A stretch of 64,000 bases of DNA, taken from positions 124,001 to 188,000 of the forward strand of contig NZ_NKYF01000013.1 of NCBI RefSeq assembly GCF_002262885.1, written 5' to 3'. Position 1 is the stretch's first letter, and each line of letters starts with the position of its first letter. The translations under genes were made by a program, and so were the position numbers. Under the pieces are notes generated by a model. That model searched no databases, was not told where the DNA came from, and saw only the letters and a list, made by a program, of their open reading frames with translations. Of the stretch, positions 32,636 to 40,331 are shown one piece after another. Source of the DNA: Pseudonocardia sp. MH-G8. GTDB lineage: Bacteria > Actinomycetota > Actinomycetes > Mycobacteriales > Pseudonocardiaceae.

Positions 32636-35071
32636 GTGGGCTATCACCTCGGGGTGGACCTCGGAACGACGTTCGTCGCCGCCGCGCTCGCCACCGACGC
32701 TCGTGTCGAGATGTTCACCCTCGGCGACCGGACGGTGGTCACCCCTGCCGTCGTGTACCTGCGCGAGGACGGCACCCTCGCCTCCGGCGACGCCGCCGCG
32801 CGCCGGGCCGTCGGCAGCCCCGACCGGGTCGGGCGCGAGTTCAAGCGCCGCCTCGGCGATCCGACGCCCGTGGTGCTCGGGGGCGAGCCCTACGCGGTCA
32901 CCGCCCTGCTCGGCACCCTGCTGCACGACGTCCTGACCCGGATCGCCGAGACCGAGGGCACGAAACCGGACAGCGTCGTGCTCACCCACCCGGCCAACTG
33001 GGGGCCCTTCCGCAGGGAGCTGTTCGACGAGGTCCCGCACGTCGCGGGCCTCACGGCGCCGCGCACGGTCACCGAACCCGAGGCGGCGGCGGCGCACTAC
33101 GCGGCGTCGCGCGACCTGCCCGACGGCGAGACGGTCGCCGTGTACGACCTGGGCGGCGGCACGTTCGACGCCACCGTGCTGCGCAAGCACGCAAGCGGCA
33201 TCGAGATCCTGGGCGTCCCGGAGGGCATCGAGCGCCTCGGCGGCGTCGACTTCGACGAGTCGATCCTGTCGTTCGTCAACTACGCGGCGGGCGGCGCGCT
33301 CAGCGAGCTCGACATGGGCGACCCGCAGACCGCCATCGCACTCGCCCGGCTGAACCAGGACTGCGTGCTGGCCAAGGAGGCGCTCTCGGTCGACACCGAG
33401 ACCACCATCCCGGTCTTCCTGCCCAACCGGCACTTCGAGGTCCGGCTCACCAGGGCCGAGTTCGAAGACATGATCCGGGCCCAGGTCGAGTCGACGATCG
33501 GCACCCTGGTGCGCGCGCTCCGTTCGGCCCAGGTCGAGCCGAGCCGGCTGTCCGCCGTGCTGCTGGTCGGTGGATCCTCCCGGATCCCCCTCGTGTCGCG
33601 GATGATCTCCGAGGAGCTCGGCAGGCCCACGGTCGTCGACGCGCACCCCAAGTACGCCGTGGCGCTCGGTGCCGCGACCCTCGCGCTCGCGGGTGCGGGC
33701 ACGGCGCGCGGCGACGCGGGCGGCCGGGCCGCGGCCGCACCGGCGGGCGCGGTCGCGCAGATCGCGGCGGGCGACGCGGCGCCCGAGCCGGGAGCTCGCG
33801 GTGCCGGCGCAGGGGCGACGGTCACGGCCGGCCCTCCACCGGCCGAACCCGTCGCTGCGCCGCGCGCCACCGCGCCGTCCGCCGCGCAGCCTGCCTCCGC
33901 CCCTCCGGACGTGCGACCGCCTCGGCCCGCAGGCCCGCCACCGCCTCCCGATTCCCGGGACGACCGTCCCGACAGGCGCCGGGCGCTGCTCGTCGTGGCC
34001 GCGGTGGCCGCGCTGCTCGCCATGGTGGGCGGGGTGGGCTACGTCGCGGTCAACCGGTTCTGGTCCGGGCCCGAGGTGCCCACCGCGCAACCACTGCCCC
34101 CACCGGAGCCCTCGCCGGAGCCCGGACCCGAGGCCACGCAACCCCCGGCGCCCGCGTCGAGCGTGCCCGTGCCGTCGCTGGGCCCGACGGTCCCGGTCGG
34201 TCCCACCGCGGGCTTCGTCGTCGTCGCACCCAACGGGCGGCAGGCCTACATCGCGAACCGCGCCGCGGGCGTGGTCACGGTCCTGGACACGGCGGTGGAC
34301 CGCGTGACGGCCACGATCCCGGTGGAGGCGGGACCGCCGCAGTTCCTGTCGTTCTCCCCGGACGGCCGGACGATCTTCGTCAGCATCTGGGACGAGGCGC
34401 GCACGATCGCCGCCGTCGGCGTGCTCGACACCACCCGCAACGCGATGGTCGCGACGATCCCCGTGCGCACCAGGCCCTTCCTCGCCGCCGTCACCCGCGA
34501 CGGGAAGTGGCTGTACGTGCCCAACCACGACTCGGGCACGGTCTCGGTCATCGACATCGCCGCCCGGGAGGTGACGACCGAGATCGAGGTGGCGCCCAAC
34601 CCGCACTGGATCGAGTTCTCGACCGACGGCACGCGCGGCTACATCGCCAACCACGAGTCGAACCTCGTGTCCGTGCTCGACACGGCCACCGACACGGTGC
34701 TCGCGGAGATCCCGGTCGACCGGAGCCCGCACAGCGTGGCGATGCACCCCACGCGGCCGCTGGTGGCCAACGTGAACTACGACGCCAGCACCGTCACGAT
34801 GATCGACACGAACACCGAGCGGGTCGTCGCCACGATCCCGGTCGGCCGCAACCCGCAGGACATCACGTGGGCGCCCGACGGGCGTTTCGCCTACACCGCC
34901 GACGTCGAGAGCGACACCGTCTCGGTGATCGACGCCGAGACGATGACCGTGACGGCCACGCTCCCGACCGGTCCGTCCCCCACCTCGGTCGCGGTGCATC
35001 CCGACGGGACCACCGGCTACGTCACCAACCTCGGGGACGGCACGCTCACGCTGTTGAACCTCGCCGGCTGA
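32636..35071 (+). CDS. Hsp70-like ATPase with transmembrane helix and YVTN beta-propeller
   Basis: 811 residues. Residues 1-365 are an Hsp70/actin-fold ATPase: GVDLGTTFVAAAL (phosphate 1), TEPEAAAAHYAA, VYDLGGGTFDATVL (phosphate 2) and LLVGGSSRIPLV (adenosine). A Pro/Ala-rich linker leads to a transmembrane helix at about 451-475. Residues about 520-811 form a seven-blade YVTN-type propeller with repeated VSVIDxxxxxVxATIPVG units outside the membrane. There is no Hsp70 substrate-binding domain. It probably senses or signals at the envelope. GTG 32636 has GGGAGGAG just upstream. Confidence 0.9.
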   Translation: MGYHLGVDLGTTFVAAALATDARVEMFTLGDRTVVTPAVVYLREDGTLASGDAAARRAVGSPDRVGREFKRRLGDPTPVVLGGEPYAVTALLGTLLHDVLTRIAETEGTKPDSVVLTHPANWGPFRRELFDEVPHVAGLTAPRTVTEPEAAAAHYAASRDLPDGETVAVYDLGGGTFDATVLRKHASGIEILGVPEGIERLGGVDFDESILSFVNYAAGGALSELDMGDPQTAIALARLNQDCVLAKEALSVDTETTIPVFLPNRHFEVRLTRAEFEDMIRAQVESTIGTLVRALRSAQVEPSRLSAVLLVGGSSRIPLVSRMISEELGRPTVVDAHPKYAVALGAATLALAGAGTARGDAGGRAAAAPAGAVAQIAAGDAAPEPGARGAGAGATVTAGPPPAEPVAAPRATAPSAAQPASAPPDVRPPRPAGPPPPPDSRDDRPDRRRALLVVAAVAALLAMVGGVGYVAVNRFWSGPEVPTAQPLPPPEPSPEPGPEATQPPAPASSVPVPSLGPTVPVGPTAGFVVVAPNGRQAYIANRAAGVVTVLDTAVDRVTATIPVEAGPPQFLSFSPDGRTIFVSIWDEARTIAAVGVLDTTRNAMVATIPVRTRPFLAAVTRDGKWLYVPNHDSGTVSVIDIAAREVTTEIEVAPNPHWIEFSTDGTRGYIANHESNLVSVLDTATDTVLAEIPVDRSPHSVAMHPTRPLVANVNYDASTVTMIDTNTERVVATIPVGRNPQDITWAPDGRFAYTADVESDTVSVIDAETMTVTATLPTGPSPTSVAVHPDGTTGYVTNLGDGTLTLLNLAG

Positions 35072-35214
35072 GCCGCGGTGCGGGGTGCCCACCCCACCCG
35101 GGATCGGCGGGCCCTCCCCCGGCTCGGTAGGGCGAGCCTCATGTGCCGCCGAAGCGCGGGAGCGCATCCTTCCAGGAGTCACCGGAAACGCCGGGCCCGG
35201 AAGGAGAAACGACG

Positions 35215-35454
35215 ATGAGCACCACCGCCGCAACTCTCAGCAATCGCGACAACGCAGTTCTCCGGGCCGTTGCCGCCGGCCGTTGCGAGATCTCCGGTGC
35301 CGGCGCCGTACTGGTCGTCGACGGCCTCTGCTTCGCCGACCAGTTCACCGGCTCCCGGCTCACCGCAGCCGGCCTGATCGCGTCAGCAGCCGGTACCGGA
35401 CGGGCACTGCTCACCGCGTCCGGTCGCGCGCAGCTCGGCGGGGTGGCGTCGTGA
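35215..35454 (+). CDS. Hypothetical protein (79 aa)
   Basis: ATG 35215 has GAAGGAG 8 nt upstream. The sequence is MSTTAATLSNRDNAVLRAV then GRCEISGAGAVLVVDGLCFADQ, ending SGRAQLGGVAS. It is compact with no signal peptide or membrane segment and has no assigned function. Its stop overlaps the start of the DUF7455 gene (GTGA), so the two proteins are made together. Confidence 0.75.
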   Translation: MSTTAATLSNRDNAVLRAVAAGRCEISGAGAVLVVDGLCFADQFTGSRLTAAGLIASAAGTGRALLTASGRAQLGGVAS

Positions 35455-35639
35455 CGACCACCAGCGCCACCCCCGCCGTCCACGTCCCGCTCGTCCGGCA
35501 CGACCGCTGCGACCGGTGCACCGCATCGGCACAGGTCAGAGCCGTGTTGCCGAGCGGCGGAGAGCTCCTGTTCTGCGGCCACCACGCCCGCGCGCACGGG
35601 CCGCGGTTGCGAGAGGTCGGTGCCGTCCTCGGCCCCTGA
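35451..35639 (+). CDS. DUF7455 family zinc-binding small protein (62 aa)
   Basis: GTG 35451 overlaps the upstream stop. The protein has HDRCDRCTASAQVRAVLPSGGELLFCGHHARAH, with CxxC and CGHH forming a likely zinc site. This is the DUF7455 pattern, found widely in actinobacteria with unknown function. A hairpin 20 bp downstream may terminate the transcript. Confidence 0.85.
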   Translation: MTTTSATPAVHVPLVRHDRCDRCTASAQVRAVLPSGGELLFCGHHARAHGPRLREVGAVLGP

Positions 35640-35658
35640 GAACGCCCACTGGTCCACC

Positions 35659-35691
35659 CGAGCCCGGTCGCCTCCCGCGCGGCCGGGCTCG
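35659..35691 (+). terminator. Hairpin after the DUF7455 gene
   Basis: CGAGCCCGG (35659-35667) and CCGGGCTCG (35683-35691) pair perfectly around a 15-nt loop, 20 bp after the stop codon. There is no U-tract. Confidence 0.55.
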
Positions 35692-35707
35692 TCGCACGTC
35701 CGGGCCC

Positions 35708-35733
35708 GACGGGTGGGGTCGACCCCACCCGTC
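35708..35733. promoter_or_regulatory. 26-bp perfect palindrome
   Basis: The half-site GACGGGTGGGGTC (35708-35720) is followed directly by its exact reverse complement with no spacer. It lies 131 bp before the acidic-protein gene and 42 bp after the terminator-like hairpin. A dimeric regulator site is the likeliest reading. Confidence 0.65.
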
Positions 35734-35863
35734 CGCGGGTGCCGGCTCCCCGCGCGGTGGGGCCTGCTCGATGTTCTCGATCACCGTTCCCCGCCATTCT
35801 CGACACGGGTCAAGAACTGCGGGAATTCGTTCCGCGACCCGTTCCCACACAGAGGTGGAGAGA

Positions 35864-36052
35864 ATGTCGGACCACAGCGATGAGCACTACGACGAGCAGT
35901 ACGACGACGAGCAGTACGACGACGAGCACTACGACGACCACGAGGACTGGGAGTGGGAGGAGGACACCGAGGAGGCCTCGGAGGACGAGGACTTCGAGGA
36001 GGCCGACTGGGAGGACGAGGAGTCCGACTGCGAGGACTACGAGTACGCCTGA
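35864..36052 (+). CDS. Hyperacidic small protein (62 aa)
   Basis: ATG 35864 follows GGTGGAGAG. Almost every residue is Asp, Glu, Tyr, His or Trp: MSDHSDEHYDEQYDDEQYDD, then DHEDWEWEEDTEEASEDED and a tail with DCEDYEYA. There are no basic residues. Repeated TACGACGACGAG codons encode the first half. It may bind cations or a basic partner, or mimic nucleic acid (inference). It is 27 bp upstream of the pseudo-dynamin gene and probably co-transcribed. Confidence 0.75.
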   Translation: MSDHSDEHYDEQYDDEQYDDEHYDDHEDWEWEEDTEEASEDEDFEEADWEDEESDCEDYEYA

Positions 36053-36079
36053 CCCTCCCACCGGGACGGATCGAGGACG

Positions 36080-37513
36080 ATGAGCGTGCAGCCCGTTGCG
36101 CACACCGCGACCAGGACCCCGCAGGAAGTCCTGGACGCGGCTGTCGCGGCTGCGCACGCCGGGGGCCGGCCGGACCTGGCCGACCGGCTCTCGGCGACTC
36201 GTCGGCTCCTCGGCACCGCCCCGGTCACCGTGCAGGTGGCCGGTGGCGCGCAGCAGGACCGGACCGCGCTGGTCACAGCCCTGCTGCGCGCCGGGTCCAC
36301 CCGCCCCTCGTTCACCTTCGCCGACCCCGCCGGCGCGCTGGGCACCGCGGTCGACGCGGTCGTGCTCGCCGTCTCCGCGGCGCGGGTGCTCGGGCCCGCC
36401 GACCTCGACCTGGTGCGCGCGCTGCGCCACCGCTCCCCCCGAATCCTGCTCGCCCTGACCGCGATCGACCGGTACCCGGCCTGGCCGGGGGTGCTCGAGG
36501 CCGACCTGGCACGGCTGCGCGCCGCCGGCGTCACCGCCGCGCCGTTCGCCGTGTCGCTCGACCAGCACGGCCTCGCCCTCGCCTCCGGCAACCCCTCGCT
36601 CGCCGCGTCCTCCGGCATCCCGGCCCTCGCCCGTCGCCTCGACGACATCGCGGAGCAGGCCGTCCTCGGCACCGCGTGGACCGCGGCCCAGGAGGCGCTG
36701 GAGGCCGTCGCCGAGCTGGCGGCCGCGCCCCGACCCGGTGGGCGCCGCAGGCGCACCGCGTCCGACCGCGACGAGCCCGACCCCGGACGCGCTCGCCGGC
36801 AGCAGGTGCTGGCCGACGGCATGGCCGCCGCGTCGTCCGACGTGGAGTTCGACCTCCGCAGCCGCGTGCGCGGCGCCGTCGCCGACGCCGAGCGCGTCGT
36901 GGAGGCGAGCGACCCGACGCGGAACTGGGACGAGCTCGACGCCTGGCTGCGCGCCCGGCTCACCTACGAGGGCGAGCAGACCTGCGCGCTGCTGGGCGCG
37001 CGCGCCGCGGCGATCACCGCGGCACTCGAGCGTGACCTCGGCGGCGCACCGCTGCCGCGGCAGGAGCCCGCCGAGCTCTCCGACCCCTTCGACGGCCAGC
37101 CGACCCGCAACGCACCCCTCGGGCGCCGCAAGCCACTCGCGGCCCGCAGCCGCGGCCTCGTGATGTCCGCGTACGGGGGCCTGATGATGACGCTGGTCCT
37201 GCCTCGCATCGCGGGCGTGCAGCTCCCGCTGTGGGCCGTGGTGGCGGCAGCGCTCGGCACCGCCGTCCTGCTCGGCGCCGCCACCCTGAGCGGCGAGCGC
37301 GGGCGGCGGCTCGAGACGAGCCGCACCCGGGCGCGAGCGCTCATCCGCCACCGGGCCGACGGCTTCCTCCTGGTGGCCGGCAAGCACAACCGCGACACCC
37401 TCCGCCGCATCCAGCAGGACCTGCGCGACGAGTGCGCGGCGCGGGAGCGGGCCCACCCGCCCCTGGCCCGCTCGCACACCCCTGCCCGTTCCGGGCGCCC
37501 CGTCGACGGGTAG
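36080..37513 (+). CDS. Dynamin-like protein without GTP-binding motifs
   Basis: 477 residues. The N-terminal half keeps the order of dynamin-like GTPases (VTVQVAGGAQQDRTALVTALL for the P-loop strand, VDAVVLAVSAARVLGPADLDLV for the switch/DxxG region, ILLALTAIDRY) but lacks GKS/T, DxxG and N/TKxD. Residues about 355-400 hold SAYGGLMMTLVLP and a paired hydrophobic segment for membrane insertion. A basic helical tail contains FLLVAGKHNRDTLRRIQQDLRDE, as in actinobacterial IniA/dynamin-family proteins. It is probably a membrane-associated scaffold. ATG 36080 follows GAGGACG. Confidence 0.75.
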   Translation: MSVQPVAHTATRTPQEVLDAAVAAAHAGGRPDLADRLSATRRLLGTAPVTVQVAGGAQQDRTALVTALLRAGSTRPSFTFADPAGALGTAVDAVVLAVSAARVLGPADLDLVRALRHRSPRILLALTAIDRYPAWPGVLEADLARLRAAGVTAAPFAVSLDQHGLALASGNPSLAASSGIPALARRLDDIAEQAVLGTAWTAAQEALEAVAELAAAPRPGGRRRRTASDRDEPDPGRARRQQVLADGMAAASSDVEFDLRSRVRGAVADAERVVEASDPTRNWDELDAWLRARLTYEGEQTCALLGARAAAITAALERDLGGAPLPRQEPAELSDPFDGQPTRNAPLGRRKPLAARSRGLVMSAYGGLMMTLVLPRIAGVQLPLWAVVAAALGTAVLLGAATLSGERGRRLETSRTRARALIRHRADGFLLVAGKHNRDTLRRIQQDLRDECAARERAHPPLARSHTPARSGRPVDG

Positions 37514-37534
37514 CGCCGGGCGGCAGCGGTTGCG

Positions 37535-38287
37535 TCAGCGGCCACGGGGGGCCGGGTCCAGGTGCCGGCGCTGCCGGCGCGACAGCGGGACGAGCAGCGC
37601 GACCAGCGCGACGACCGCCGCCAGCACCACCGCCAGCAGCGTCGCGACGCCCGACGGGGTGACCGCCCCCGTCGGCGGAACGCCGGTCGCGGGCCCGTGG
37701 TGGTGGCCGTGCCCGCCCGCGGCCACCGGTGGGCCGGGCGTCGCGCCGAGGGGCAGCTCCAGCGCGCGGTGCGCAGGCTCGGGCCCGCCGTCGGCCCAGC
37801 TGTCCGTCCACTCGACCGTGCCGCCGCCGGCGTCCGTGCAGGCCGCCCGGAAGCGGACCGGGCCCGCGCCCTCCGGCATCAGTTCGACGTGCACGGTGAA
37901 GTCGACCGTTCCGGGCTCCCGCGGCCCGGTCGCCGTCCAGGCGACGGCCGAGACGGCCTCCTGCACGGGGCCGTCCGCGCTCGGCGCGGGGACCGGGAGC
38001 GTGGTCGTGGTGAGCTCCGCCGTCCACCCCTGTGGTGGCGGGGCGGTGACGCCGACCAGCGGCCGCCCGGTGGGCAGGAGCAGCCGGAGGTCGACGGTGG
38101 GGGCCGCGCCGTCGGTCATGCGGAAGACCAGCGTGACGTCGCGGGCGCCGGGCTCGACGCGGTCGGGTTCGACGACGAGCCCGGCGCCGTCCGGCGGGCC
38201 GGGCCGGGCCGCCCCCAGCAGCAGCGCCAGGAGCGGCAGCAGGACCGCGGCCACCGCCCGGGCCGCCGGTGGTCGCCGCCCGGTCAT
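37535..38287 (-). CDS. YcnI-like (DUF1775) membrane-anchored protein
   Basis: 250 residues. A signal peptide (RAVAAVLLPLLALLLGAARP) leads to a DUF1775 beta-sandwich with VVEPDRVEPGARDVTLVFRM, then TGRPLVGVTAPPPQGWTA and EAVSAVAWTA. A His/Gly cluster GGHGHHHGPA precedes a C-terminal transmembrane helix (ATLLAVVLAAVVALVALLVP) and a basic tail. YcnI proteins bind copper through an N-terminal His and Trp (family knowledge); the His cluster could also bind metal. Its ATG overlaps the sbnB-like stop (ATGA), so it is the last gene of the peptide-biosynthesis operon. Confidence 0.8.
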   Translation of the reverse strand: MTGRRPPAARAVAAVLLPLLALLLGAARPGPPDGAGLVVEPDRVEPGARDVTLVFRMTDGAAPTVDLRLLLPTGRPLVGVTAPPPQGWTAELTTTTLPVPAPSADGPVQEAVSAVAWTATGPREPGTVDFTVHVELMPEGAGPVRFRAACTDAGGGTVEWTDSWADGGPEPAHRALELPLGATPGPPVAAGGHGHHHGPATGVPPTGAVTPSGVATLLAVVLAAVVALVALLVPLSRRQRRHLDPAPRGR

Positions 38288-39312
38288 CCGTGGCGGCTCA
38301 GGTCGTGGAAGAAGTCGTCGACGACCTGCAGGTCGCCGGCGCGGACGACCTCGTCGTAGACGTACTTGCCCACCGCGAGGTCGAGCACCCCGAGCCCGAA
38401 CGGTGAGAACACCACCGGCCGGTCCGGCGCGACGGTGAGGCGGCCGGTGAGGACGTCGTCCAGCGTGCCGTCGAGGAAGTCGCGGTTCCCGGTGAGCTGC
38501 TCGACCAGGTGCGGCGACGTGCCCACCTTGAGGCAGTGCTCGACGTCGTCGACGACGTTGGTGGCCGCGAGCAGCACCTCCGGCGCGAGGTCGCGCAGCG
38601 ACACGTGCAGCACCACCGGGGCGTGCGCGAACCACGACACGTCGTGGACGTGCGGCGAGCTCGCCACGGTGGCGAAGACGACCAGGTCGGACGACCGGAC
38701 CAGCTCCTCGACGCTGTCGTGGACGGTGATCCGCCCCGCCACCCCGGACCGCTCCAGGTGACCGCTGAACCCCGCGGCGCTGCCGGCGGCGAGGTCGAAG
38801 ACGCCGATCTCGTCGAACGACCACCCGGTGCCGGTCAGGAACGTGTGGATGTAGCGGGCGATCAGCCCCGTCCCCACGAATCCCACGCGCGTCGGTCGGG
38901 CCCGCCCCTGCGTGAGCCGGTCGGCGCCCAGCGCCGCCGACGCCGCGGTCCGGGTGGCGCTGATGATCGAGCTCTCCAGGCAGGCGAACGGGTAGCCGGT
39001 GTCGTGGTCGTTGAGGATCAGCACGGCCGAGGCCCGCGGGATCCCGGCCGCGACGTTCTCCGGGAAGCTGGAGATCCACTTGATCCCGTCCACCCGCACC
39101 TGCCCGCCGAGTGAGGCGGGCAGCGCGATGATCCGGGACGACGGGCGATCCGGGAAGCGCAGGAAGTACGACGGCGGGTTCACCGAGTGGCCCGCGCCGT
39201 GCAGCCGGTAGGTGGCCTCGACGAGCTCCACCACCTGCTTCTCCCGGCCGTGCAGCGCCCGCTGCACCTGGGAGCCGGAGATCACCGCGAAGGGCGGCGG
39301 CGCGGCGGTCAC
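38284..39312 (-). CDS. SbnB-like 2,3-diaminopropionate biosynthesis dehydrogenase
   Basis: 342 residues of the ornithine cyclodeaminase/mu-crystallin fold. The NAD-binding GFVGTGLIARYIHTFL lies around residue 140. IKWISSFPENVAAGIPRASAVLIL and ACLESSIISATRTAASAALGAD are characteristic of SbnB rather than true ornithine cyclodeaminase. SbnB oxidatively cleaves N-(1-amino-1-carboxyl-2-ethyl)-glutamate to L-2,3-diaminopropionate and 2-oxoglutarate (known for staphyloferrin B). The sbnA-like partner is in the same operon. GTG 39312 overlaps the oxygenase stop. Confidence 0.88.
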   Translation of the reverse strand: MTAAPPPFAVISGSQVQRALHGREKQVVELVEATYRLHGAGHSVNPPSYFLRFPDRPSSRIIALPASLGGQVRVDGIKWISSFPENVAAGIPRASAVLILNDHDTGYPFACLESSIISATRTAASAALGADRLTQGRARPTRVGFVGTGLIARYIHTFLTGTGWSFDEIGVFDLAAGSAAGFSGHLERSGVAGRITVHDSVEELVRSSDLVVFATVASSPHVHDVSWFAHAPVVLHVSLRDLAPEVLLAATNVVDDVEHCLKVGTSPHLVEQLTGNRDFLDGTLDDVLTGRLTVAPDRPVVFSPFGLGVLDLAVGKYVYDEVVRAGDLQVVDDFFHDLSRHG

Positions 39313-40298
39313 GGGCGCAACCCTGACACCGGCATGCGCATCGGACCGCTCATCCCGACAAGCACCTGGCGTTCCCCCTCGTAGGGCTCCCGGCTGTGCG
39401 CCGTGCGCAGGTTGTCGACAACCATCAGGTCGCCCGCCTGCCACGGCTCGCGCAGGGTGTGCGCCTCGTAGGCCCGGTTGAGCAGGTCGACGACGTCCTG
39501 GCCGATCGGGTCGCCGCCGCCGAACCGCGTGGTGAACGGGAGGCCGTCGGCGCCGTAGGCGTCCACGAGGTACTCGTGCACGTCCGGGTCCATCGTCCAC
39601 TCGTTGAGGAACGCGATCTGGTTGAACCAGCAGCCCTGCCCGGTCTCCGGGTGCCCGACGACGGCGCGGCGGCGCTGCCGGGTGCGCAGCCCGCCCCCGG
39701 GCTGCCACTCGAACTCGATCGCGTTCGCCCGGCAGTACGCTTCGACGGCACCGCGGTCCTGCGTGCCGAACGCCTCGGCCCAGGACGCCCCGATCTCCTC
39801 GTTGTAGTTGCGGACGAGCATCCAGCCCTCGATGTTGAACCGGTGCGCCAGCTCCAGCGGCAGCTCCTGCATGACGGCTGTCGAGTCGGCCACCCCGGTC
39901 ACACCGCCCGCGGCCGGCGGGGTCAAGCAGGCGAACATCATCTGCGACGGGGCCTCGAGGGCGTAGCTCAGCTCGTGGTGCATGCACATCGGCTGGTTGG
40001 CGGGCCACGTCGTCGAGGAGTAGACGCCCTCGGTGTACGCCCGCCGCGGCGCGAACGCCTCCCGCTCGGTCGTCAGGCCGGGGCCGAGGGTCCGGAACAC
40101 CGCCGCGGTGTCGGCCACGTCCCGCAGCCCGAGGCCGCGGACGAGGACGGCACCGTGCTGCAGCACGGCCGCCCGCAGCCCGTCGCGGTGCTGCGCCGCC
40201 CAGCCGGGGGCGTCGGCGGTCGGGGTGACCTGCAGGAGCGGGGTGCGCCCGGGACGCAGCTCGACGTCGAGCGGTGGTGCCAGGTGGGAGGACGACAT
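39309..40298 (-). CDS. SyrP-like TauD/TfdA non-heme iron oxygenase
   Basis: 329 residues. The iron facial triad is His in MCMHHELSYA, followed by Glu instead of Asp (HxE), and the distal His in NLRTAHSREPYEGERQVLVG, whose Arg binds 2-oxoglutarate. HxE with NQPMCMHHELSY resembles SyrP and AmbC-type enzymes that hydroxylate carrier-bound amino acids in nonribosomal peptide pathways (family knowledge). It probably modifies the residue loaded on one of the two carrier domains encoded here. ATG 40298 has GAAGGAG 6 nt upstream. It is coupled to the sbnB-like gene by a GTGA overlap. Confidence 0.85.
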   Translation of the reverse strand: MSSSHLAPPLDVELRPGRTPLLQVTPTADAPGWAAQHRDGLRAAVLQHGAVLVRGLGLRDVADTAAVFRTLGPGLTTEREAFAPRRAYTEGVYSSTTWPANQPMCMHHELSYALEAPSQMMFACLTPPAAGGVTGVADSTAVMQELPLELAHRFNIEGWMLVRNYNEEIGASWAEAFGTQDRGAVEAYCRANAIEFEWQPGGGLRTRQRRRAVVGHPETGQGCWFNQIAFLNEWTMDPDVHEYLVDAYGADGLPFTTRFGGGDPIGQDVVDLLNRAYEAHTLREPWQAGDLMVVDNLRTAHSREPYEGERQVLVGMSGPMRMPVSGLRP

Positions 40299-40331
40299 CA
40301 CGATCTCCTTCGGTCGGCTTCTTCTCGGTGG

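Noticed and set aside
36080..37513. Active dynamin GTPase
   Set aside because: No GKS/T P-loop, DxxG or N/TKxD motif could be found in the expected places.
38284..39312. Ornithine cyclodeaminase producing proline
   Set aside because: The SbnB-type motifs and the sbnA-like gene in the same operon favour diaminopropionate synthesis.
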